From an uncultured Lachnospiraceae bacterium (lineage in GTDB: Bacteria; Bacillota; Clostridia; Lachnospirales; Lachnospiraceae), in NCBI GenBank assembly GCA_910578555.1, contig CAJTPS010000005.1:62001-126000 (forward strand): a stretch of DNA of 64,000 nt. Reading direction: 5' to 3'. Every line of letters begins with the position of its first letter. Position 1 is the stretch's first letter. Both the position numbers and the translations under genes were made by a program. The notes beneath the pieces are model-generated. The model had not been told where the DNA came from. It saw only the letters and a program-made list of their open reading frames with translations, and searched no databases. Shown here piece by piece: positions 25,901-33,834 of this stretch.

Positions 25901-26389
25901 ATGCAATCAGCAAAAGGAACAGTTTTTAAATATGGAGACAATGTAGATACGGATGTGATCATTCCTGCACGTTACTTAAATTCTTCCGATCCGGCGGAAC
26001 TGGCGACGCACTGCATGGAAGACATCGATAAAGAATTTGTTAATCATGTGAAAAAAGGAGATATTATTGTAGCCACCAGGAATTTCGGGTGCGGTTCCTC
26101 AAGAGAGCATGCGCCCATCGCGATTAAGGCGGCAGGTGTAAGCTGTGTCATCGCTGAGACGTTTGCAAGAATCTTTTACCGCAATGCCATCAATATCGGG
26201 CTTCCCATTGTCGAGTGTCCCGAAGCGGCCGGAGAGATCGAAGCAGGGGATACGGTGGAAGTGAATTTTGATACCGGTGTGATTACGGATGTAACGAAGG
26301 GTACGACATACAAGGGACAGGCATTTCCGGAATTTATGCAGAAAATTATCGATGCGGAAGGACTTGTGAATTATATTAATCGCAAATGA
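25901..26389 (+). CDS. leuD: 3-isopropylmalate dehydratase small subunit
   Basis: A 162-residue swivelling subunit of the LeuCD enzyme. GDNVDTDVIIPARYLNSSDP and TRNFGCGSSREHAPIAIKAA are family signatures, the latter binding substrate. Start 25901 follows AGGAGG. It is the last gene before a terminator at 26444. Confidence 0.96.
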   Translation: MQSAKGTVFKYGDNVDTDVIIPARYLNSSDPAELATHCMEDIDKEFVNHVKKGDIIVATRNFGCGSSREHAPIAIKAAGVSCVIAETFARIFYRNAINIGLPIVECPEAAGEIEAGDTVEVNFDTGVITDVTKGTTYKGQAFPEFMQKIIDAEGLVNYINRK

Positions 26390-26443
26390 TCGAACGTGGA
26401 TACATGGGATTTTGATATTGAGACCCTATAACGTAAAATATGA

Positions 26444-26477
26444 GAAGCTGTGCGGCGGATTGCCGTATAGCTTTTTC
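26444..26477 (+). terminator. Terminator after leuCD
   Basis: A 12-bp stem with three G.U pairs (AAGCTGTGCGGC at 26445 with GCCGTATAGCTT at 26462), loop GGATT, then TTTTTC. Confidence 0.82.
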
Positions 26478-26490
26478 ATATGGAATCTGC

Positions 26491-26496
26491 TATAAT
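26491..26496 (+). promoter_or_regulatory. -10 box directly before the next gene
   Basis: A perfect TATAAT ends seven bases before the ATG at 26503, so transcription should begin at or next to that ATG. No good -35 box is seen. It lies right behind the leuD terminator. Confidence 0.45.
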
Positions 26497-26502
26497 GGCA
26501 GT

Positions 26503-27231
26503 ATGGTTAATAAAGTAGGCGGAAACGATTATTATGATTATTCAAAACTGAAGATGCCGGATGCGGCGGATAAGACAGGAACCGGAGAGAAGTTCAGCCT
26601 GAACTATCAGCGCGCGCAGGAGGAGACGACAGAACAGGACAAGAAAGATGAGTCCGGGGAATCCGAAGGCATAAAGAAAACCGGTTCACGCAATATTATG
26701 CAGGGCGGTGTTCGACTGGAATTGTCACAAAACAGCCGGTCGGTGTCCGGTACAGAACGACGAAGACCGGATTCTTCACAGGATTTTCAACAGAGCCTGA
26801 TCGATACGGTCCGATCATGGATGCGGATACTGGTTCGGTCGCTTAAAGATATTGTCTATAAGATCTGGAATGACCCGGTACAGCAGGAGGATACGGCGGC
26901 CGGTCCGGAGCCGGCACAGGAAGCACAGGCACCGGAGCGTTTGACAGAGGAATATCTTGCGTGGAATGATCCGGAACATACGCACAGTGCAGAAGAAACC
27001 GTCAGTTACCCGCGGCAGCGGGCAGCGGACCGGGATAAAGAAATACGGCAATATCTTCGTTCCGGTAATCTGGAACAGGTGATCAGCCTGGTGACGGATA
27101 ACGGGAATAAAACGATGGCAAAGAATTCGACGCTGCTGACTTATTATGACCGGCACGGCAGGCTGACACCGCTTAGCGCTTCCGATCAGGAGCGTATCCT
27201 GCATGGAGATAAGAATGTCAGAAAACTCTAG
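26503..27231 (+). CDS. Hypothetical protein, unknown
   Basis: A 242-residue soluble protein of no recognised family. The first 90 residues are polar and low in complexity (KTGTGEKFSLNYQRAQEETT). A middle segment is hydrophobic-amphipathic (LIDTVRSWMRILVRSLKDIV), followed by an acidic proline/alanine-rich linker, and the last 65 residues look folded (DKEIRQYLRSGNLEQVISLV, then T-L-L-T-Y-Y-D-R-H-G-R). The start at 26503 has no Shine-Dalgarno sequence. It is a single-gene unit. Confidence 0.65.
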   Translation: MVNKVGGNDYYDYSKLKMPDAADKTGTGEKFSLNYQRAQEETTEQDKKDESGESEGIKKTGSRNIMQGGVRLELSQNSRSVSGTERRRPDSSQDFQQSLIDTVRSWMRILVRSLKDIVYKIWNDPVQQEDTAAGPEPAQEAQAPERLTEEYLAWNDPEHTHSAEETVSYPRQRAADRDKEIRQYLRSGNLEQVISLVTDNGNKTMAKNSTLLTYYDRHGRLTPLSASDQERILHGDKNVRKL

Positions 27232-27264
27232 GGTCGTTGTATAGGAGGTGGGATTCATCACGTT

Positions 27265-28353
27265 CTATGCAACGACCATATTTTTACCGGTGCGTTTACC
27301 CTGATAGAGATTATAGTCCGCATTGGTTATTGTTGCCTCTATGGTGTCGCCTTCTTTGTAAACGGCGATACCTAGTGTAAGCGTACAGTGAATCCATTTA
27401 TTATTCAGTTCAAAGACGTGGTTGGCAACATTGCGTCGGATGTTTTCAGCGATTCTGCCGGCATTTTCCTTGGCGGAACTGCTGACCAGGATCAGAATTT
27501 CCTCCCCGCCCCAACGGCAGACGTATCCGTTCGTGCCAACCTGCTGCATTGTGATTGCGGCTACTTCCCGCAGAACAATATCGCCGAAGTCATGTCCGTA
27601 GGTATCGTTGATCTTTTTGAAATTATCGATATCGCACATGATAAGTGAAAATCCGGAATCAGACTCCAACGCCTGATGCAGGAATACATCCATGCTTCTT
27701 CTATTATACAGGCCGGTTAAGGGATCGGTACTCGCCAGTTTATCAAGGATGGCGTTCTGGTGGCGAAGCTGTGTGCTGGACAACTTCATCTCTGAAATAA
27801 AGATCAGAGAAAATAAGATGAGAAACACAAAAGTACAGATCGAATTAAAAATATAAAGCGGCAGTTCCGCAGGAAGCATCCGGGAACTGTATATAGGAGT
27901 GGTGAAGAAGGACAACAGCTTACAGCTAAGAAAAGAAGCGGTTGCACAAAGTGCAGAAGCGGTGGCTATGACCATCTTGCGGCGTTTCGTATTCATGGTG
28001 TAGCAGATATAGAAGCCGACGGGGGTCAGCGCGATAATATATTGGGCAAACCCGAACTGCCAGCCGATACAGATCGTCGAGACAAAAGAGTGCAGAATGA
28101 TTTCCAGGTATGTGATCCAGTATACCGGAAGAAGAAATTCTTTACGAATCAGCACTGTGCACGACAGATATGTTAGTACACTGAGTACATTAAAAATCAG
28201 CAGCGGATACACTTTGTAGTATCCGAAAATAAAAGCGAGAAAGAAATGAACGAGCGCAACAGAGTAAATGATGGCACGGAATTTCTGCTTCTCTGTGATA
28301 CGTGCTTTTCCGGTCAGTATTTTTTTTATATGTGAAAGGTATTTATTTGCCAT
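27265..28353 (-). CDS. Membrane-anchored diguanylate cyclase (GGDEF)
   Basis: Makes cyclic di-GMP from GTP. The first 200 residues form about six membrane helices. A short coil (LRHQNAILDKLASTDPLTGL) leads into the GGDEF domain: DPLTGLYNRRSMDVFL, MCDIDNFKKINDTYGHDFGD and the active site WGGEEILI. The signature is GGEEI, an accepted active variant. The inhibitory R-x-x-D site five residues upstream is not present, so product inhibition is not expected. Divergent from the gene at 28574, with its own promoter. Confidence 0.93.
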   Translation of the reverse strand: MANKYLSHIKKILTGKARITEKQKFRAIIYSVALVHFFLAFIFGYYKVYPLLIFNVLSVLTYLSCTVLIRKEFLLPVYWITYLEIILHSFVSTICIGWQFGFAQYIIALTPVGFYICYTMNTKRRKMVIATASALCATASFLSCKLLSFFTTPIYSSRMLPAELPLYIFNSICTFVFLILFSLIFISEMKLSSTQLRHQNAILDKLASTDPLTGLYNRRSMDVFLHQALESDSGFSLIMCDIDNFKKINDTYGHDFGDIVLREVAAITMQQVGTNGYVCRWGGEEILILVSSSAKENAGRIAENIRRNVANHVFELNNKWIHCTLTLGIAVYKEGDTIEATITNADYNLYQGKRTGKNMVVA

Positions 28354-28406
28354 TATGATTCCCTCCGCACATGCAAAAAAGTCTGTTTTAAAACATAAGA
28401 TAGTTT

Positions 28407-28435
28407 ATTATATAATGAAGTATTCATAATGTAAA
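28407..28435 (-). promoter_or_regulatory. Promoter for the diguanylate cyclase
   Basis: On the minus strand TTTACA (28435-28430) and TATAAT (28412-28407) with a 17-base spacer. Confidence 0.75.
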
Positions 28436-28470
28436 TCTGTTTCGTGTCTTTTCGAAAAAAATCAAAACGC

Positions 28471-28499
28471 TTGTTCGATAAGGAAAAATCTGTTATACT
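28471..28499 (+). promoter_or_regulatory. Promoter for the gene at 28574
   Basis: TTGTTC at 28471 and TATACT at 28494, spacer 17. The start point falls near 28506, exactly where the two-hairpin leader begins. Confidence 0.65.
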
Positions 28500-28505
28500 A
28501 AAAAT

Positions 28506-28555
28506 AAATTTGCTTCGCAAATTAACTTTACGAGTCCGCTTCGCGGCCTCGGATA
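28506..28555 (+). promoter_or_regulatory. Two-hairpin leader of the gene at 28574
   Basis: Hairpin 1: AATTTGC, TTC, GCAAATT (28507-28523). Hairpin 2: CGAG, T.C mismatch, CCGC, TTC, GCGG, CTCG (28531-28551), followed by GAT. Hairpin 2 matches in structure, with compensated bases, the hairpin repeated at 33680 to 33797 (CGAG, A, TTTGC, TTC, GCAAA, CTCG, GAT). Confidence 0.5.
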
Positions 28556-28573
28556 AACGACGGAGAACGGATT

Positions 28574-29329
28574 GTGAACGGTTTGGACAGAGAGGCTTTT
28601 GAGCAGGCAAAACTGAAAGTTCTGCTGAAGCAGAATGACCCGCACGGATTCGGAACATTGCGGGAGAAGACGGTACATGCGGTGATGAAGCTGTATTATG
28701 AGCCCAATGAGGATTATCATGAAGTGCCGATTGAAGGATATATAGCAGATATCTACAAAGACGGGCGGATCATAGAGATTCAGAACGGGAATTTCAATAA
28801 GCTGCGGCCTAAACTTGCGGTGTATCTGCCGGTGTATCCGGTGACGGTTGTACTGCCGATCCCGCATCATAAATGGGTAGTCTGGATGGATGAAACGTCC
28901 GGAGAACTGTCCAAAAAACATAAATCTCCGGTTACCGGAAATATCTATCATGCTTTTCCGGAACTGTACAGGATTAAGCAATATCTGGGACACCCGAACC
29001 TGTCCTTTGCGTTTCCGCTGGTGGATATGGATGAGTACCGGCTTTTAAACGGCTGGAGTAAAGATAGAAAGAGAGGTTCCAGCCGCTATGACCGCATGCC
29101 GGTTGCCCTTTATAATGAAGTGCGGATCGAGCGGACGGAAGATTTCATGCAGGTAGTGCCCTGTGAACTGGAACAGGATTTTACGGTCAAGGAATTTGCG
29201 CGGGCGGCAGGGATACACAGGGATCTTGCGGCTTCGGTAGTGCCGCTGCTGATGCACATGCGGATTCTTGTGCGGACGGGCAGGCGGGGCAGAGAGTATT
29301 TGTATGAAGCAGCGGAGACATACAGATAG
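28574..29329 (+). CDS. Unknown protein with nuclease-like core and C-terminal winged helix
   Basis: A 251-residue protein starting at a GTG with GGAG about nine bases upstream. I do not recognise a named family with certainty. Residues 45-70 hold a conserved-looking EVPIEGYIADIYKDGRIIEI followed by Q-N-G-N-F: glutamate, aspartate and an E-x-Q after a beta strand, resembling the core of PD-(D/E)XK nucleases. The last 75 residues (DFTVKEFARAAGIHRDLAAS, then V-V-P-L-L) look like a winged-helix DNA-binding domain. The nuclease idea is inference from spacing only. Confidence 0.6.
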   Translation: MNGLDREAFEQAKLKVLLKQNDPHGFGTLREKTVHAVMKLYYEPNEDYHEVPIEGYIADIYKDGRIIEIQNGNFNKLRPKLAVYLPVYPVTVVLPIPHHKWVVWMDETSGELSKKHKSPVTGNIYHAFPELYRIKQYLGHPNLSFAFPLVDMDEYRLLNGWSKDRKRGSSRYDRMPVALYNEVRIERTEDFMQVVPCELEQDFTVKEFARAAGIHRDLAASVVPLLMHMRILVRTGRRGREYLYEAAETYR

Positions 29330-29372
29330 CTTGTCGGATCATATATAATATAAGGTTGTATGGGGTTTGGTT

Positions 29373-31577
29373 ATGAATATAATGGTGGCAGTGCATGGAG
29401 CAGGCATCGTTGTCTGTTTTGTCATGGTTTCTCTGGTTTATGTGGCGAAACCTTCGCAGCAGCAGAAGATTCTATTTGCAGGTACGCTCTTTACGTTCAT
29501 GGATGTTGCCGGATATTTCTTTGAACTGCAGAGTACAAGTCTGGAAGTGACGCGGCTCGCGGTTAAGATGGAATATATCGGTACAACAATGGGGCTTTTG
29601 AGTTTCCTCTATTTTGCATGTCTGTACAGCAATCATAACAATGATAAAAAGATTCGTTTTATCAAGGGCTTTTATACCGTTGATCATATTTTTATTCTAC
29701 TGCTGGTATTTACGATTGATTATCATACACTGTACTATAAGAATATTACGTATTCGGTTGAAGACGGGATCTATCTGTGGGTCTATGAGTTCGGGATATT
29801 CTATTACTGGTGGGCTGCGACGACAGCAGTGCTCGGATGCGTGATTGCACTGATCATGATCCAGTCCGTATTGGAGCATAAGAGGCAGAAGCGTCCCGAA
29901 TTATTACTGATCTTCGGCGCGTCCCTGCTTCCCATCGGTTTCTGGATCATGCGGCTGGCGGGCGTGGTAGGGTATTATGATCCATATCCGCTTTCCATGC
30001 TGATCACCGAATCGCTGCTTGTGCTGGTCATGTACCATTACCGTCTGTTTGATACGGTACAGAGCGCCAAGGACAGGGTGGTTGATGAGATACGGGAAGG
30101 CATTCTTGTGGTGGATGAACTGGAAAAGATCGTATATTATAACCATGAGGCAAATCTGATTTTCCCGAAGATAAACTGGCATGATAAAGCCGAAGTCGCC
30201 GAACAGGTATTTCAGTTTATGGAAGCGCATGCCGACGGCTTTCTGCTTATGGGAAGATTCTATAAGTGGCAGAGAAGCGAGATCTATGATGACAATCGGA
30301 GAAAGGTGGGTATTCTGTACCGCATTACCGATATGACGGACAACTATCTGTATACGAAACAGCTCATAGAACTGAAAGAGGATGCAGAGCGTGCAAATGA
30401 TGCGAAGAGTACTTTTCTTGCGCGTATGTCTCACGAGATCAGGACACCGATCAATGCGGTCCTTGGTATGAACGAAATGATTCTGCGGGAAACGGAATCG
30501 GATAATATCAGAGAGTATGCGGCAAATATTTATAGCGCTGGCAGGACCCTTCTGTCTATTATCAACGATATTCTGGATTTGTCTAAGATCGAATCAGGCA
30601 GGATGGAAATTGTGGAGAGCGATTATCATCTCGGACGCCTGCTTAACGATATAGAAAACATGATATCCATGCGTGCAGAAGAGAAAAATCTTAATTTCAG
30701 ACTGGTGGCGGACGGTTATCTGCCGGATCATCTTTACGGTGATGAAATGCGGATCAAACAATGTTTGATTAACTTGTTGACCAATGCAGTCAAGTACACA
30801 AAGGAGGGTTCCGTCACGCTGAAGATCGATACTGCCGGTTCGCAGACGGATATGATCGATCTCAGAGTAACGATTACGGATACCGGCATAGGAATTAAGG
30901 AAGATGAACTGCATAGGCTTTTTGACCCGTTTACAAGACTTGACTTGATGCAGAATAAAAGTGTTGAAGGAACCGGACTGGGACTGAGTATCACGAAGCG
31001 GCTTGTGGAGATGATGGGCGGCAGACTGACGGTAGAGAGCAGTTACGGTAAGGGGAGCAGCTTTTCTTTTGTGATTCCGCAGAAAGTAGTGGGAGAAGAA
31101 CTGCTTGGAGACTATAAGATAGATATGATACGGACGGAAGTGTCACAGGCGCATGAGCAGCTGGCTTATACTGCGCCGGAAGCCCGGATTCTGGCGGTGG
31201 ATGATAACCGTGTCAATATCACGGTAGTCAAGGGACTGTTGAAAAAGCTTAAGGTACAGTTTGATTCTGCCTTGAGCGGGCAGGAGTGTCTGGATAAAGT
31301 GCGGCATACCCACTATGACATTATTCTGCTGGATCATATGATGCCTGATATGGATGGGATAGAGACACTGCATGCCATGCAGCAGACGGAAGGATATATG
31401 CGGAATAAACCGGCAGTGATTGCGCTTACGGCGAATGCGATCGTGGGTGCCAGAGAGGAATATCTGAAAGAAGGGTTTGCAGATTACCTTTCGAAACCCA
31501 TTGATTTTGTACAATTAGAAGAGATGATCCGCAAGTATCTTCCGGAGGATATGATAGAGTATCAGACTTGCGCCTGA
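29373..31577 (+). CDS. Hybrid sensor histidine kinase/response regulator
   Basis: A 734-residue signalling protein. The first 225 residues form seven membrane helices, like the N-terminal 7TM histidine-kinase sensor region. A PAS-like segment follows (IREGILVVDELEKIVYYNHE). The phosphoacceptor is in FLARMSHEIRTPINAVLGMN, then the ATPase N-box (LINLLTNAVKYT), G1 (DTGIGI) and G2 (GTGLGLSI). A C-terminal receiver domain has the phosphoryl aspartate in IILLDHMMPDMDG and the lysine in YLSKPID. Start ATG at 29373. No output regulator lies next to it; the cyclase at 27265 is a plausible but unproven neighbour in signalling. Confidence 0.92.
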   Translation: MNIMVAVHGAGIVVCFVMVSLVYVAKPSQQQKILFAGTLFTFMDVAGYFFELQSTSLEVTRLAVKMEYIGTTMGLLSFLYFACLYSNHNNDKKIRFIKGFYTVDHIFILLLVFTIDYHTLYYKNITYSVEDGIYLWVYEFGIFYYWWAATTAVLGCVIALIMIQSVLEHKRQKRPELLLIFGASLLPIGFWIMRLAGVVGYYDPYPLSMLITESLLVLVMYHYRLFDTVQSAKDRVVDEIREGILVVDELEKIVYYNHEANLIFPKINWHDKAEVAEQVFQFMEAHADGFLLMGRFYKWQRSEIYDDNRRKVGILYRITDMTDNYLYTKQLIELKEDAERANDAKSTFLARMSHEIRTPINAVLGMNEMILRETESDNIREYAANIYSAGRTLLSIINDILDLSKIESGRMEIVESDYHLGRLLNDIENMISMRAEEKNLNFRLVADGYLPDHLYGDEMRIKQCLINLLTNAVKYTKEGSVTLKIDTAGSQTDMIDLRVTITDTGIGIKEDELHRLFDPFTRLDLMQNKSVEGTGLGLSITKRLVEMMGGRLTVESSYGKGSSFSFVIPQKVVGEELLGDYKIDMIRTEVSQAHEQLAYTAPEARILAVDDNRVNITVVKGLLKKLKVQFDSALSGQECLDKVRHTHYDIILLDHMMPDMDGIETLHAMQQTEGYMRNKPAVIALTANAIVGAREEYLKEGFADYLSKPIDFVQLEEMIRKYLPEDMIEYQTCA

Positions 31578-31614
31578 TTAAGCGCTGAGGACTACTACAT
31601 ATAGTAATTTTGGT

Positions 31615-31642
31615 TTGCAAAATACTAAATATATGCTAAAAT
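31615..31642 (+). promoter_or_regulatory. Promoter for the topoisomerase operon
   Basis: TTGCAA at 31615 and TAAAAT at 31637 with a 16-base spacer in an AT-rich gap. Confidence 0.6.
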
Positions 31643-31719
31643 ATGATTCGTGAGAATTCTGATAATATGTTCTTTTTGCGTGGGAAATCCCGTAAATCGA
31701 AACTATGAGGTGTTAGGCA

Positions 31720-33651
31720 ATGGCGAAGGCAAATACAGCAAATAATTATGATGCATCCAGTATTACCGTGCTGGAGGGTCTTGAGGCGGTTCGCGTAAGA
31801 CCCGGCATGTATATCGGCAGCGTTTCCACGAAAGGGCTGAACCATTTGATCTATGAGATCATGGATAATGCGGTGGACGAGCATCTGGCGGGATTCTGCA
31901 CGACGATCCGCGTGACGCTTGAGGCGGACGGTTCGGCAACGGTGTCGGATAACGGACGGGGTATTCCGGTAGGAATGCATGAAAAAGGGATCAGCGCGGA
32001 ACGACTTGTATTTACGACGCTTCACGCAGGGGGAAAATTCGATAATGAGGCGTATAAGACCAGCGGCGGACTGCATGGTGTCGGTTCTTCGGTGGTTAAT
32101 GCGCTGTCGAGTCATATGCATGTGACGGTCAGGACAGGCGGTTTTATCTACGAAGACCATTACGAACGGGGTATTCCTACGATGGAACTGGATAAAGGTC
32201 TCCTGCCTGTGGTGGGTAAGACCAGAGAGTCCGGTACTACCATTAATTTTCTGCCGGACGACACGATCTTTGACCGGACGAGATTTAAAGAAGATGAAGT
32301 CAAGAGCCGTCTCCATGAGACCGCATATCTGAATCCGGAACTGACGATCATCTATGAAGACAGGCGTAAAGAGGAAACAGAGCATATCGAGTACCATGAG
32401 CCTGAGGGAATCGTAGGGTTTATCAAGGACATGAATAAATCCAAGGAAACGATTCATGACGTGATCTACTATAAGGGGGAATCCGAGGGAATTACGGTTG
32501 AAGTCGCCCTGCAGTATGTCAATGAGTTTCATGAAAATGTGCTTGGATTCTGCAATAATATCTATAATGCCGAGGGCGGCACGCATCTGACCGGATTTAA
32601 GACCATGTTCACGAATGTGATCAACACCTATGCGAGAGGGCTGAACATTTTAAAAGAGAAAGATGTCAACTTTACGGGGGCTGATGTGCGTAACGGCATG
32701 ACAGCAGTGGTCTCTATCAAGCATCCGGACCCGCGTTTCGAGGGACAGACGAAAACGAAACTGGACAATCAGGACGCGACGAAAGTCGTGAGTAAGGTCA
32801 CGGGAGATGAGATCGTACGTTTCTTTGACCGTAATCTGGAGACATTAAAGAGTATCATCGGCTGTGCGGAGAAGGCGGCTAAGATTCGTAAAACGGAAGA
32901 GAAGGCGAAGACAAACCTGCTCAGCAAACAGAAATTTTCTTTCGATTCCAACGGCAAACTGGCAAACTGTGAATCAAAGGATGCAGAGAAATGCGAGATC
33001 TTTATCGTTGAGGGAGATTCCGCCGGCGGCAGCGCTAAGATGGCGCGCAACCGGATGTTTCAGGCGATTTTGCCGATACGGGGTAAGATTTTGAATGTCG
33101 AAAAGGCGAGTATCGACAAGATACTGGCAAATGCCGAGATCAAAACAATGATCAATGCGTTCGGCTGCGGATTCTCCGAAGGGTACGGAAACGACTTTGA
33201 CATCAGCAGACTGCGGTATGATAAAATCATTATCATGGCGGATGCGGATGTGGACGGCGCGCATATTTCCACGTTGCTGCTGACCCTGTTCTACCGTTTT
33301 ATGCCGGAACTGATCTACGAGGGGCATGTTTATATCGCCATGCCGCCGTTATACAAGGCAATGCCGTCTAAAGGCGGGGAAGAATATCTGTATGATGATA
33401 AGGCGTTAGAGAAATACCGCAAAAAACATAAAGGACCCTTTACCCTGCAGCGATACAAGGGTCTGGGGGAAATGGATGCGGATCAGCTGTGGGAGACGAC
33501 GCTCGATCCTGATACCAGAATGTTAAAACTGGTAGAGATCGAGGATGCCCGCATGGCTTCGGAAGTAACGGAGCTCCTGATGGGTACGGAGGTGCCGCCG
33601 CGCAAAGAATTTATTTACAGACACGCGCAGGATGCGGAACTGGATGTGTAG
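31720..33651 (+). CDS. parE: Type II topoisomerase subunit B (ParE/GyrB-like)
   Basis: ATPase/Toprim subunit, 643 residues. Visible are the GHKL motifs (IMDNAVDEHLAG, VSDNGRGIPVG, GLHGVGSSVVNALS), the K-loop QTKTKLDNQD, the Toprim glutamate EGDSAGGSAKMARNR, the metal-binding MADADVDGAHI and the C-terminal QRYKGLGEMDADQLWE. It pairs with the A subunit at 33835. The locus lacks dnaA, dnaN and recF, where gyrB normally sits in this group, and the A subunit lacks a gyrase box, so a topoisomerase IV role (decatenation of daughter chromosomes) is preferred over gyrase. A second-copy gyrase is the alternative. Confidence 0.85.
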   Translation: MAKANTANNYDASSITVLEGLEAVRVRPGMYIGSVSTKGLNHLIYEIMDNAVDEHLAGFCTTIRVTLEADGSATVSDNGRGIPVGMHEKGISAERLVFTTLHAGGKFDNEAYKTSGGLHGVGSSVVNALSSHMHVTVRTGGFIYEDHYERGIPTMELDKGLLPVVGKTRESGTTINFLPDDTIFDRTRFKEDEVKSRLHETAYLNPELTIIYEDRRKEETEHIEYHEPEGIVGFIKDMNKSKETIHDVIYYKGESEGITVEVALQYVNEFHENVLGFCNNIYNAEGGTHLTGFKTMFTNVINTYARGLNILKEKDVNFTGADVRNGMTAVVSIKHPDPRFEGQTKTKLDNQDATKVVSKVTGDEIVRFFDRNLETLKSIIGCAEKAAKIRKTEEKAKTNLLSKQKFSFDSNGKLANCESKDAEKCEIFIVEGDSAGGSAKMARNRMFQAILPIRGKILNVEKASIDKILANAEIKTMINAFGCGFSEGYGNDFDISRLRYDKIIIMADADVDGAHISTLLLTLFYRFMPELIYEGHVYIAMPPLYKAMPSKGGEEYLYDDKALEKYRKKHKGPFTLQRYKGLGEMDADQLWETTLDPDTRMLKLVEIEDARMASEVTELLMGTEVPPRKEFIYRHAQDAELDV

Positions 33652-33655
33652 ATGT

Positions 33656-33797
33656 AGTAAATCCCTTCGGGATTTACTACGCGAGATTTGCTTCGCAAAC
33701 TCGGATGCCCTTCGGGATTTACTACGCGAGATTTGCTTCGCAAACTCGGATGCCCTTCGGGATTTACTACGCGAGTTTACTTCGCAAACTCGGATGC
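33656..33797 (+). repeat. Three 45-bp tandem hairpin repeats between the topoisomerase genes
   Basis: Units at 33669, 33714 and 33759. Each reads GGGATTTACTACGCGAGA then TTTGCTTCGCAAACTCGGAT and GCCCTTC; the third has GTTTAC for ATTTGC and ends in GGAGG. Every unit folds into CGAG-TTTGC-TTC-GCAAA-CTCG. A further stem GTAAATCCC-TTC-GGGATTTAC spans the left edge of the first unit (33659-33679). The array fills the leader of the A subunit and stops just before its ribosome binding site. Confidence 0.85.
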
Positions 33798-33834
33798 CCG
33801 GAGGGGAGGATTAACTACCAAAAGGGGTATGAGT

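Noticed and set aside
33656..33797. CRISPR array
   Set aside because: The units are directly adjacent without unique spacers and there are no cas genes.
33632..33814. Reading frame through the 45-bp repeats encoding repeated peptide units
   Set aside because: The repeat length is a multiple of three, so frames stay open by default. It has no proper start signal and the hairpins explain the sequence better.
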